Positions 1 through 6,953 are shown, numbered from the stretch's first letter. The stretch is DNA of 19,923 bases from an uncultured Helcococcus sp. (GCF_946998255.1 NZ_CAMPYN010000022.1:1-19923), one strand, 5' to 3'. Notes: generated by a model from the letters alone, not told the origin. A program made the numbers and translations.

Positions 1-88
1 ATTTTTCAGCTAAATTTTTTAAACTTACATATCCTTCTAAATATTCTTCTACAACTTTCATTTTGAATTCTGTACTATATTTTGCCAT
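1..88 (-). CDS. IS3-type transposase OrfA, N-terminal fragment (cut by window edge)
   Basis: Only the first 29 codons are in the window. The product starts MAKYSTEFKMKVVEEYLEG and continues into SLKNLAEK, the opening of the helix-turn-helix domain of IS3/IS150-type OrfA proteins, which bind the element ends. The start is the ATG at 88-86. A perfect SD, AAGGAGG on the minus strand (106-100), lies 11 nt upstream. In this family OrfA is normally followed by an overlapping OrfB integrase made by frameshifting, which would be outside the window. Whether the element is intact cannot be judged here. Confidence 0.82.
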   Translation of the reverse strand, partial: MAKYSTEFKMKVVEEYLEGYVSLKNLAEK

Positions 89-93
89 GAAAA

Positions 94-143
94 AACTGAC
101 CTCCTTAAAGTTGTTTTTTAGGTCCAACTTTTGGGGGTCAGTT
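94..143 (-). promoter_or_regulatory. Nested inverted repeats in the IS leader that bury the transposase SD
   Basis: On the minus strand, AACTGACC at the very end of the element (143-136) is complementary to GGTCAGTT just before the start codon (101-94). Inside it, AAAGTTG (131-125) pairs with CAACTTT (113-107). The SD AAGGAGG (106-100) lies between or within these arms, and the C-run of the IS end can pair with it. A transcript entering from outside would carry the whole hairpin. One starting inside the IS end would lack the first arm. The pairing is seen in the sequence; the regulatory role is inferred from known IS elements that block read-through translation. Confidence 0.6.
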
Positions 144-185
144 CAAATTTCTTACTACTTTTATTTTATGTCAATTGTTTAAAGT

Positions 186-2138
186 TTAGCTATTTATTAA
201 TTCTTTAAATTTATTTGCTACATTTTCAGGTGTAAATCCTCTTTCTTCATATAATTTTTGTCCATTACCTGAATCACCATATCTATTATTATAAACATGC
301 GCATCAGAATATTTACTCCAACCTATTTCTGAAGACGCTTCAACAGATAGTACCGGTTTACTTCTATCAAGTACTGATTTTCTATATTCTTGACTCATAT
401 TGTCAAAAAGTCCCCATGAAGGCATGTTAACAACTCTTGCTTTTACACCTTCGTTACTTAGTAATTTTTGTGCTTTAATTGCTAATTCAACTTCACTACC
501 AGTTGCAACAATTGTACCATCATATTCTTTTGAATCCGATATAATATAAGCACCTTTTTTAAGATTATCGAAAGATGTACCTTCTAAAACATCAACATCT
601 TGCCTACCTAAAACAAGTACGGTAGGCTTATCATTTTTCAAAGCATATTCCCACGCATATATAGTTTCATTTGGATCAGCAGGTCTTAAAACATCTATTC
701 CTGGAGTTGCTCTTAAACTTAACAATTGTTCTACAGGTTGATGAGTTGGTCCATCTGGACCTACAATTATACTATCATGAGTGAAAATAAATATTGGATT
801 TATTTTCATTAATGCTGCCATTCTTATTGCAGCCTTCATATAATCTAAGAATACTAAGAACGTAGCACAATAACCTCTTAATCCCCCATGTAAAGTCAAT
901 CCATTTACGATTGCTCCCATAGCGAATTCTCGAACGCCAAAATTGATATTATTACCTGAATAATCACCTTTTTTAATAAAAGAGCTATTATCTAAATGGG
1001 TTTTATTTGATACACCTAAGTCAGCAGATCCTCCCATCAAAACACCTAACTGATCGAATATATAGTTTAAAGCTTTACCTGATGCTCCTCTAGTTGCAAT
1101 GGGTGACTCAAACCTTCCCATAGACTCAATACTAAATTCACTAATTTTTTTATCAATATCAAATAAATTTTCGTAATCTTGAGGATATTTATTCTTATAT
1201 TCTTCAAGTAAATCATTCCATTTCGTTTCTTTTTCTTGAGATAATTTTATATATTCTTCTCTGAATTCTTTAATTTCATCAGGTATTCCAAAAGGTTCTT
1301 GAATCATCCATTCATAAGAATCTTTCATATGTTTAGCTTCAATCTCACCTACTGCGTCACTATGAATCTTATTTGTTCCTTGTTTTGTAGATCCAAAACC
1401 TATTATATTTTTAGATTCAATTATTGTTGGTTTGTTAGATTTTTTAGCCTCATCAATAGCTTTGTTAATTTCAAGCAAATTATTTCCATCACTTACTTTT
1501 ATATAGTTCCATCCCATTGATGTGAATTTTTGTTCAACGTTGTCTATTGTACTATCTTCTACCAATCCATCAGAACATACATCATTTGAATCATATAACA
1601 TTATTAATTTTGATAGACCTAATGATCCAGCAAGTGAAATTGATTCATTCGCTACACCTTCCATTAGACATCCATCTCCTGCGATTACATATGTGTAATG
1701 ATCAATTAATTTTAAATCTTCTTTATTAAATTTATTTGCTAGATGTGCTTCTGCTATAGCTAACCCAACCGCTGTTGCTACACCAATACCTAAAGGTCCA
1801 GTACTTGCATCCACACCAGGTGTTACATCACTTTCCGGATGTCCAGGTGTTTTACTTCCTAAGCTTCTAAATTTTTTCAAGTCATCAACTGTAACATCAT
1901 ATCCAAACAAATGTAACATTGAATACACAAGTGGAGTACCATGACCAGCAGAATATACTAATCGATCTCTATTAAACCATTGTGGATTTTTAGGGTTAAC
2001 ATTTAAATGATTTTTATATAAAGCATATGTCATAGGCGCACTACCTAAAGGCATACCTAAATGACCTGTATTAGCATTTTCCACCATATCTATTGATAAA
2101 CTTCGTATCGCTGACACCATTAATTTATCTAAGTTCAT
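186..2138 (-). CDS. tkt: Transketolase
   Basis: Thiamine-diphosphate enzyme that moves two-carbon units between ketose and aldose phosphates in the non-oxidative pentose phosphate pathway; cytoplasmic. At 650 residues it is full length. Active-site histidines fall at the classical positions: H26 (TGHLG), H66 (SAGHG) and H100 (TPGHPE). The ThDP/metal motif GDGCLMEG, the catalytic glutamate in FGVREFAMG and the HDS...DGPTHQP motif are all present. Differences from common transketolases are GHLGMP for GHPGMP, IHSDAVG for the usual HGAPLG, and VGPDGPTH for GEDGPTH. The SD GGAGGT lies just before the ATG. It is the last visible gene of the PTS operon, 61 bp after EIIC, which suggests that it processes the imported sugar rather than being the general housekeeping copy. 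No terminator is visible between its stop and the IS. Confidence 0.96.
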   Translation of the reverse strand: MNLDKLMVSAIRSLSIDMVENANTGHLGMPLGSAPMTYALYKNHLNVNPKNPQWFNRDRLVYSAGHGTPLVYSMLHLFGYDVTVDDLKKFRSLGSKTPGHPESDVTPGVDASTGPLGIGVATAVGLAIAEAHLANKFNKEDLKLIDHYTYVIAGDGCLMEGVANESISLAGSLGLSKLIMLYDSNDVCSDGLVEDSTIDNVEQKFTSMGWNYIKVSDGNNLLEINKAIDEAKKSNKPTIIESKNIIGFGSTKQGTNKIHSDAVGEIEAKHMKDSYEWMIQEPFGIPDEIKEFREEYIKLSQEKETKWNDLLEEYKNKYPQDYENLFDIDKKISEFSIESMGRFESPIATRGASGKALNYIFDQLGVLMGGSADLGVSNKTHLDNSSFIKKGDYSGNNINFGVREFAMGAIVNGLTLHGGLRGYCATFLVFLDYMKAAIRMAALMKINPIFIFTHDSIIVGPDGPTHQPVEQLLSLRATPGIDVLRPADPNETIYAWEYALKNDKPTVLVLGRQDVDVLEGTSFDNLKKGAYIISDSKEYDGTIVATGSEVELAIKAQKLLSNEGVKARVVNMPSWGLFDNMSQEYRKSVLDRSKPVLSVEASSEIGWSKYSDAHVYNNRYGDSGNGQKLYEERGFTPENVANKFKELINS

Positions 2139-2158
2139 ATTACCTCCGTTTTTATATT

Positions 2159-2199
2159 ATTATTTAATTATTATTTAATTATTATTTAATTATTATTTA
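2159..2199. repeat. Tandem 11-bp repeat between EIIC and transketolase genes
   Basis: Three perfect copies of ATTATTTAATT (2159-2169, 2170-2180, 2181-2191) are followed by eight matching bases of a fourth copy (2192-2199). The array starts beside the EIIC stop codon and ends about 20 bp before the transketolase start. It lies in noncoding sequence, so changes in copy number would alter intergenic spacing, not frame. A role as an AT-rich spacer or RNA processing region is possible but not shown. Confidence 0.9.
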
Positions 2200-3471
2200 C
2201 TAAACTAAACCAAAAAGTTTTCCGATTGCGTATAATATTACTCCCACAAAGTTAAAATCTGTTTCTGGGAATGCTGTACCTTGAAGTCCTACATTTTCCA
2301 TTATTGGATATATTATTGCTGGTCCTACAGCAATTAGTATACCAACTATGAATGATCCTGCTATAGCTCCTTTCCAACCACCAGTTGCATTTCCAAATAC
2401 ACCAGCTGTAGCTCCAATAAAGAAATAAGGAACAGCTACTGGTATAATAACTGGTAAACCTAGAGCTGCAAATAGTCCCATACATAATAAACCGGCAACG
2501 TAAGCACTTATAAATCCTACTAAAGTAGCTGTTGGTGCATATGCGAATACTACAGGACAGTCAAGAGCTGGCTTTGCGTCCGGAACTAACTTTTCAGATA
2601 TACCAACAAACGCTGTTACTATTTCTCCTAAAAACATTCTTACACCTGTAATTATTACATAAAGAGATGCTGCAAATGTTAATCCTTGGAAAAGTGGAAA
2701 TACTAACCAGTTTACACCTTCGGATATTTGTTCTGTAAAACCTTTACCTGCTGCTATTGCTGCTACATAGAAAAATATAATCATAGTTGCACCAACACCA
2801 ACAACATAGTCCTTAAATATACTTAACCAAGCAGGTAATTTTAAGTTTTCTGTACTATCTTTCGGATCTCCAACTTTACTACCTACCCATCCTGATAAAG
2901 CATATCCAAGTGTTACATAATGCCCCATTGCTATTTCATCGCTTCCGGTTATTTTTCTCATACCTGGTTGAGCTATAGCTGGAAATACAGCTGCAGATAT
3001 ACCTAATAAAATACCACCAATTATAATAATTCCTGCATTACTTAATCCTAAAAACTTCAACATTATAGTTAATAATGCTGCTAAATATAAATTGTGTTGA
3101 CCGGTTAAGAATATATACTTAAATTTTGTAAATCTCGCTACTAAAAAGTTTGATAAAAACCCTATTACCATTACTAATGATACAACTGTACCATACTTTT
3201 CTTGAGCTAAGGCTGTAACTGCTTCAGCTAATGGTAATACACCATTTAAATTAAAACCTTCACTAAATAGAGCTTGGAAAGACCCCAACGCAGCTGCAGT
3301 AGCAGCACTACCAATACCAAAAATTAAGAAACCTGTTATAGTTTTTATAGTACCTTTAAAAACTTCATGCATTGGTTTCTTCTGAAATACCAAACCTATA
3401 AACGCAATCAAACCTACTAAAACAGAAGATGCGCCTAATAAATCTTTAACGATAACTTTTAATATCTCCAT
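2200..3471 (-). CDS. PTS ascorbate/UlaA (SgaT)-family EIIC permease
   Basis: Integral membrane transport subunit of a phosphotransferase system. It moves a sugar or sugar acid across the membrane while EIIB phosphorylates it. The 423-residue protein is hydrophobic, with about ten membrane segments. It carries UlaA-like stretches: GTIKTITGFLIFG near residue 40, ARFTKFKYIFLTGQH near 112, AQPGMRKITG near 168 and PDAKPALDCPVVFAYAP near 297. It is somewhat shorter than typical UlaA. The start is the ATG at 3471 with TAGGAG upstream, 27 bp after EIIB. Family membership is clear but the substrate is not. UlaA relatives include L-ascorbate carriers, yet none of the ascorbate-6-phosphate enzymes is present here. 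Confidence 0.93.
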   Translation of the reverse strand: MEILKVIVKDLLGASSVLVGLIAFIGLVFQKKPMHEVFKGTIKTITGFLIFGIGSAATAAALGSFQALFSEGFNLNGVLPLAEAVTALAQEKYGTVVSLVMVIGFLSNFLVARFTKFKYIFLTGQHNLYLAALLTIMLKFLGLSNAGIIIIGGILLGISAAVFPAIAQPGMRKITGSDEIAMGHYVTLGYALSGWVGSKVGDPKDSTENLKLPAWLSIFKDYVVGVGATMIIFFYVAAIAAGKGFTEQISEGVNWLVFPLFQGLTFAASLYVIITGVRMFLGEIVTAFVGISEKLVPDAKPALDCPVVFAYAPTATLVGFISAYVAGLLCMGLFAALGLPVIIPVAVPYFFIGATAGVFGNATGGWKGAIAGSFIVGILIAVGPAIIYPIMENVGLQGTAFPETDFNFVGVILYAIGKLFGLV

Positions 3472-3498
3472 TTTATTCTCCTATAAATTTCATATTAT

Positions 3499-3777
3499 TT
3501 ATTTTTTACTGTCTAAAAAATTTTGTAATTTTTCTTTAATTTCATCTTTATTCATTAAATCTTTGATACCGATAACAGCAAATGGTTTATCTGATAATTC
3601 TTCAGCTAAATCCGCCATTGTTATTAATAGGTCTCCATTAAAGTATTGAACAGCTGATACTTCATTGTGTTCAACGCTTATATCCCAATTATTTTCACGT
3701 ATAACTTGTTCTACTTTGATTTTTAACATCATTGAACTTCCCATTCCAGTTCTACATGCTACTAATGCACTATACAT
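3499..3777 (-). CDS. PTS EIIB subunit, lactose/ascorbate (SgaB/UlaB) type
   Basis: Cytoplasmic phosphocarrier that passes phosphate from EIIA to the sugar held by EIIC. The 92-residue protein has the phosphocysteine loop near its start: ALVACRTGMGSSMM, with Cys8 as the phosphorylated residue. Its length is normal for free-standing UlaB-like subunits. The gene begins 2 bp after the EIIA stop codon, and its SD (AAAGGAGGT) is formed by the last codons of EIIA, which encode Glu-Arg-Arg-stop. Translation of the two is therefore probably coupled, which would keep EIIA and EIIB in step. Confidence 0.93.
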   Translation of the reverse strand: MYSALVACRTGMGSSMMLKIKVEQVIRENNWDISVEHNEVSAVQYFNGDLLITMADLAEELSDKPFAVIGIKDLMNKDEIKEKLQNFLDSKK

Positions 3778-3779
3778 TC

Positions 3780-4205
3780 TTACCTCCTTTCTAAAATTTT
3801 ATAAATATCATCTAAACTACCATTTAATAATATATTCATATTCTCTTCATTATCTAATAGAGAAATAACATCTTGAATATTTTTTAAATGCTCATCATTA
3901 CCTAAAGCACTTAAACCAATTAAAACCTTTACTGGATCATTATCTTCATTTCCAAACTTGACCACATTTTTCAATCTTAAAATGCAAACTCCTGATTTTT
4001 TAGCTCCTTCGTCAGGCCTTGCATGCGGTATTGCTACTCCTTTAGTTATAACAATATAAGGACCAAAATCATCCAACGTTTTTACCATAGCTTGAATATA
4101 CCTTTCTTCAATATAATCATTTTCAAGCATCAATTCACCTGTTTTTATAACCGCTTCATATTTGTCTTTAGCTTCAACATCTATTTTAATCAATGATTTT
4201 TCCAT
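3780..4205 (-). CDS. PTS EIIA subunit, mannitol/fructose (type 2) fold
   Basis: Cytoplasmic phosphocarrier taking phosphate from HPr and passing it to EIIB. The 141-residue protein has the type-2 EIIA active site GVAIPHARPDEG with His61 as the likely phosphorylated residue, and a typical helical C-terminus. EIIA proteins of this fold (UlaC/SgaA) accompany UlaA-type permeases. The ATG at 4205 has the SD AAGGGGTGAT and starts 10 bp after the regulator stop. The Arg-Arg C-terminus is encoded by the AGG AGG that also serves as the EIIB ribosome binding site, so these residues may be dictated by the RBS rather than by function. Confidence 0.93.
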   Translation of the reverse strand: MEKSLIKIDVEAKDKYEAVIKTGELMLENDYIEERYIQAMVKTLDDFGPYIVITKGVAIPHARPDEGAKKSGVCILRLKNVVKFGNEDNDPVKVLIGLSALGNDEHLKNIQDVISLLDNEENMNILLNGSLDDIYKILERR

Positions 4206-4215
4206 TAATCACCCC

Positions 4216-4875
4216 TTATTCATATCTTCTAGCTAAATCTTCTATTCTGTCTATCAAAACTATTAAATCATTTCTATTTAAAGACTTAATTTGTTCTATA
4301 TCATTTTCAATTAATATTTGTTCAAATGATAATATTATAGATTTTAATAAAGAGTTAGTTGTTTTTTGAAAAAGTATTTTCTTTATTCCAAAATAATCTG
4401 TAGCTATATTATTCAAAATATCCTTGTCATATGATTTAGTAATATCATATAAACTTTCCAATTTTTTTATATTAATTTTTGTTACATTAATCACCTGATT
4501 AATATATTCAATTTCATTATCATTAAATTTTATTTTACCTTCTAACAAACTTAAAATAGTATTCTCAAACTCAAGGATATGATTAATTTCATTTGAACTT
4601 ATAATAAAAGGAATTAATTGATTTATATAATTGTATAAATTTATTTTTTTTACATATGTCCCCTCGCCAGTTTTAGTTTCTAAAACTCCCAGTGCATTCA
4701 GTTTATTAATAGCTAACCTAATAGTTAATCTATTTACTTCGAATTCTTCAGATAGTTTATTTTCTGACGGTATCTTTTCTCCAACTTTCCAAACGTCGTT
4801 TATTATCCTATCTTTAATTTCAGATGCTATTATGTCTGATAAGTTTAGTTTCTCTATATTAGAAATATTTATCAC
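4216..4875 (-). CDS. GntR-family transcriptional regulator, FadR/FCD-like, operon regulator
   Basis: The N-terminal winged helix (about residues 11-75) is clear: GEKIPSENKLSEEFEVNRLTI, followed by the wing ETKTGEGTYV. The C-terminal half is helical and resembles an FCD effector domain. The usual D-x-x-F-H motif is here DYFG (residues 160-163), so a metal-binding histidine of typical FCD proteins is missing. It is the first gene of the PTS operon, so autoregulation and sugar-phosphate sensing are likely but inferred. The longest frame starts at GTG (4875-4873), but that GTG lies inside a near-perfect SD (AAGGGGGTGAT, 4881-4871). The ATT at 4866-4864, which has normal SD spacing, may be the true start. 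No in-frame ATG exists nearby. Confidence 0.85.
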   Translation of the reverse strand: MINISNIEKLNLSDIIASEIKDRIINDVWKVGEKIPSENKLSEEFEVNRLTIRLAINKLNALGVLETKTGEGTYVKKINLYNYINQLIPFIISSNEINHILEFENTILSLLEGKIKFNDNEIEYINQVINVTKINIKKLESLYDITKSYDKDILNNIATDYFGIKKILFQKTTNSLLKSIILSFEQILIENDIEQIKSLNRNDLIVLIDRIEDLARRYE

Positions 4876-4917
4876 CCCCTTATGTATGCTTAGTCACCTG
4901 TTCGCTAGGTTATCCAT

Positions 4918-4946
4918 ATTGTATCGTTATTTTCTTGTTATGTCAA
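4918..4946 (-). promoter_or_regulatory. Sigma-A type promoter of the GntR-PTS-tkt operon
   Basis: On the minus strand a perfect -35 TTGACA (4946-4941) is followed after 17 bp by TACAAT (4923-4918). The start site would be near 4911, about 35 bp before the SD of the regulator gene. Two imperfect inverted repeats lie at the promoter: CTTG-N6-CAAG (4934-4947), over the -35, and ACCT-N7-AGGT (4896-4910), just downstream of the start site. Either could bind the GntR protein; this is inferred from position. Confidence 0.8.
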
Positions 4947-4952
4947 GTGTTG

Positions 4953-4967
4953 TGAAAACATATTTCA
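4953..4967. promoter_or_regulatory. Candidate operator upstream of the PTS promoter (TGAAA-N5-TTTCA)
   Basis: TGAAAACATATTTCA is a symmetric 15-bp site directly upstream of the -35. It resembles a catabolite-responsive (cre) site in its arms but has one extra base in the centre and lacks the central CG. It could equally be an activator site or the GntR operator. The symmetry is seen; the role is a guess. Confidence 0.3.
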
Positions 4968-5165
4968 TTTTATCCATTTTTTAGAATCATTTATAATTTA
5001 CGGACTTAATAGTGCTTGATACTTAAATATATAATAATATGAAATGGTTTTTCAAAATCAGATATTCAATCATATACCTTTTATTACTTACCTTTATATT
5101 AAAAAATATTATATTTAGCATACTTGTCAATATATATATTATTTATAAAAGTAACATTCTCATTA

Positions 5166-5174
5166 TGCTATAAT
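5166..5174 (+). promoter_or_regulatory. Extended -10 promoter of the CPBP protease gene
   Basis: TGCTATAAT is an extended -10 element (TGn plus perfect TATAAT). It lies about 20 bp before the ATG, with the SD GAAAGGAG (5181-5188) between. No good -35 is seen at the normal distance, which fits extended -10 promoters. Confidence 0.6.
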
Positions 5175-5193
5175 ATTCTAGAAAGGAGTCTTT

Positions 5194-6150
5194 ATGATAA
5201 ACAATTATAATTTTGATGAAAATAACGAAAATCACTTAGACAATCTCGAATTTAATAACGACTATAAAGAAAAAGAAAGACGAGCCTACAGGCAAATCAT
5301 TTTTACATCTATAATTTTCCTATTGTCACTAAATTTTATCGCACCATTTTTGGCGAATTTTATCAGTCAGGAAATCAGTGGAATATTAATGATGCTAGCT
5401 GTTTCAATTTCTCTTATACCAGTTTTTCTTTTGATGGATGGGAAAAATAAACTTGGAGAATTAAAAACAATAAGGAAGAAAATGACTTTTTCTAATTTCT
5501 TATTTTTATTTGGCCTTATGTTCCTATCTAGTATAATATTTGTCAATCTTACAAATATTATAGTAGAAATATTCAATATACAATCAGTTGATGTTACTCA
5601 AATAATAAATGATAACCTAAACTTTAACTTATTTATTTATGCAGTTATTTTTGCACCTATCATGGAAGAATTTCAATTTAGAGGTCTATACCTAGAACAT
5701 GGTAGAAAGTACAGTAGTTTAGCTACCATCTTAATAGTTTCTATTTGTTTTTCTTTTATGCACGGAAACTTTATTCAAAGCATAGGGACTATAGGAATGT
5801 CTCTAGTTATAAGTTATGTTGGCTATTCATATGGATTTGTATATGCAGTCTTATTCCACTTTATAAACAACCTATACGCAACTATTGTTTCTAGATATAT
5901 CATAGCTAATCCTGAATCTAGCTTAGCAATGTTTGCTGGAATGGCAATCTTAATGCTTATATTAGTTACAGCAGGACTATTGATTTTTAATAAATCTGTT
6001 AAGGATGAAATAAAAGAAAATCTCGGTCTTGCAAAAGAAGATACGGATAAAGAAAAGAATATTGAAGGATTAAAGAATTTAATGACAGATCCAGTATTTT
6101 ATATTTATATAATAGTATTTATCGCTTTATCTGTTTTAGAAGTATTTTAA
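5194..6150 (+). CDS. CPBP-family intramembrane glutamic protease (Abi/CAAX protease-like)
   Basis: Membrane protein of 318 residues with about eight hydrophobic segments and an acidic, Asn-rich cytoplasmic N-terminus (residues 1-35). The three catalytic motifs of the CPBP (Rce1-like) family are intact: EExxxR at E158-E159-R163 (EEFQFRG), FxxxH at F186-H190 (FSFMH) and HxxxN at H222-N226 (HFINN). The family cleaves peptides within the membrane. In Firmicutes its members are linked to bacteriocin processing or immunity and to surface protein maturation. No peptide substrate gene lies beside it, so the target is unknown. It is monocistronic: it has its own promoter and SD and is closed by a strong hairpin at 6149-6178. 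Confidence 0.9.
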   Translation: MINNYNFDENNENHLDNLEFNNDYKEKERRAYRQIIFTSIIFLLSLNFIAPFLANFISQEISGILMMLAVSISLIPVFLLMDGKNKLGELKTIRKKMTFSNFLFLFGLMFLSSIIFVNLTNIIVEIFNIQSVDVTQIINDNLNFNLFIYAVIFAPIMEEFQFRGLYLEHGRKYSSLATILIVSICFSFMHGNFIQSIGTIGMSLVISYVGYSYGFVYAVLFHFINNLYATIVSRYIIANPESSLAMFAGMAILMLILVTAGLLIFNKSVKDEIKENLGLAKEDTDKEKNIEGLKNLMTDPVFYIYIIVFIALSVLEVF

Positions 6151-6178
6151 AAAGCTTGCAAATTTTTGCAAGCTTTTT
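6149..6178. terminator. Bidirectional intrinsic terminator (CPBP / deacetylase)
   Basis: A perfect hairpin with AAGCTTGCAA in one arm (6152-6161) and TTGCAAGCTT in the other, flanked by A-runs on the left and a T-run on the right. The T-run on either strand allows termination of both the plus-strand CPBP gene and the minus-strand deacetylase gene that converge here. Confidence 0.92.
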
Positions 6179-6197
6179 TATTAGAAAATATTAAGTT

Positions 6198-6953
6198 TTA
6201 CAAATCTCTGAAAGTTATCAATTCTATCCCATTATCCTCAAAAAGCTCCTTTATTTCAGGATTTAACAACTCTTTTAATGCACTTGTTCTATTGATTGTA
6301 TAGGCAGAATTTTCTGCCAAAAATGAGTCTACATAAGCTGGATGACACATTATTTCTATGCTGTCATAGATTTTACAGTCCCTTATTAGATTATTCGTTT
6401 CCATACTTCTCCAAATATCGGTCTTACCACCTAGTTGATCAAAATAATCTAACATTTTACTTGTAGTCTTATATCCTTCAGGTAAATTAAAGTTATTTCT
6501 CACTGGCAAATCATATTCATCAGCTAGTCTTAAATATATTTTTTGTAATTCATCTAGAGCATTTATATGGTGGTGGCTGTCGAGATGACTTGGATTTATA
6601 CCACTGTTTATAACCTTGTCTATTTGAGACTTCCATTCCCTATATATTTCATCAAGATTTATAGAGTCTGCATTCTCTTTTTCATTATAAAATGAACGAT
6701 TAAGAAAAGCGCCCTTATCATCTACAATGGTTTGTAAGTCTTTACTTACTGGATATCCACATGTGAGGGTTAAATGGACCCCTACCCCTAGACCAGGATT
6801 TTTTTTAGCCAAGTTTACTGCTTGATCAAAACCTGGCATGCCTGCCATCAAAGTTGTAGATGTCAAGACTCCATTTTGATGAGCTTCAATAATCCCCATA
6901 TTAACACCCTTGCAATATCCAAAATCATCAGCATTTATTATTAACCTACCCAT
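6198..6953 (-). CDS. chbG: YdjC/ChbG-family carbohydrate deacetylase
   Basis: Metal-dependent deacetylase of the YdjC/ChbG family. The best known member, E. coli ChbG, removes one acetyl group from chitobiose and chitotriose derivatives in the cytoplasm. The 251-residue length fits. Motifs seen are INADDFG (D9-D10), VGVHLTLT (H60), HLDSHHH (residues 123-129) and EIMCHPAYVD near residue 205; these supply the metal ligands and catalytic acid/base. There is no signal peptide. The ATG at 6953 has the SD AGGAGG. It stands alone, with no chitobiose PTS or glycosidase genes nearby, so its substrate (N-acetylated sugars from glycans, chitin or cell wall) is inferred from family only. Confidence 0.92.
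   Translation of the reverse strand: MGRLIINADDFGYCKGVNMGIIEAHQNGVLTSTTLMAGMPGFDQAVNLAKKNPGLGVGVHLTLTCGYPVSKDLQTIVDDKGAFLNRSFYNEKENADSINLDEIYREWKSQIDKVINSGINPSHLDSHHHINALDELQKIYLRLADEYDLPVRNNFNLPEGYKTTSKMLDYFDQLGGKTDIWRSMETNNLIRDCKIYDSIEIMCHPAYVDSFLAENSAYTINRTSALKELLNPEIKELFEDNGIELITFRDL

Larger units (their letters stand above)
1..145 (-). mobile_element. 5' end of an IS3-family-like insertion sequence (partial)
   Basis: Read on the minus strand, the element begins TGAACTGACCCCC at 145-133, followed by AAAAGTTGGAC. This matches the terminal inverted repeats typical of IS3-family (IS150-like) elements, which begin TG. The terminus is followed at once by a leader, an SD and a transposase OrfA start. 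The rest of the element lies left of the window, so the other inverted repeat and the target duplication cannot be seen. It sits 40 bp downstream of the transketolase stop codon. The family call rests on the end sequence together with the OrfA N-terminus. Confidence 0.8.
4876..5193. other. Divergent intergenic region between PTS operon and CPBP gene
   Basis: About 318 bp without a supported gene. It holds the PTS operon promoter (4918-4946, minus), two small inverted repeats near that promoter, and the extended -10 of the CPBP gene (5166-5174, plus). The remainder (about 4970-5160) is very AT-rich and shows no clear RNA structure, riboswitch or terminator. Confidence 0.7.

Noticed and set aside
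4953..4967. A bona fide CcpA cre site
   Set aside because: The arms fit, but the site has a 15-bp length and lacks the central CG, so I list it only as a low-confidence operator candidate.
5039..5173. A 44-codon hydrophobic plus-strand ORF beginning MKWFFKIRYS in the PTS/CPBP intergenic region
   Set aside because: It has no SD, lies in very AT-rich DNA where Ile/Leu-rich frames arise by chance, and its stop codon falls within the extended -10 of the CPBP gene.
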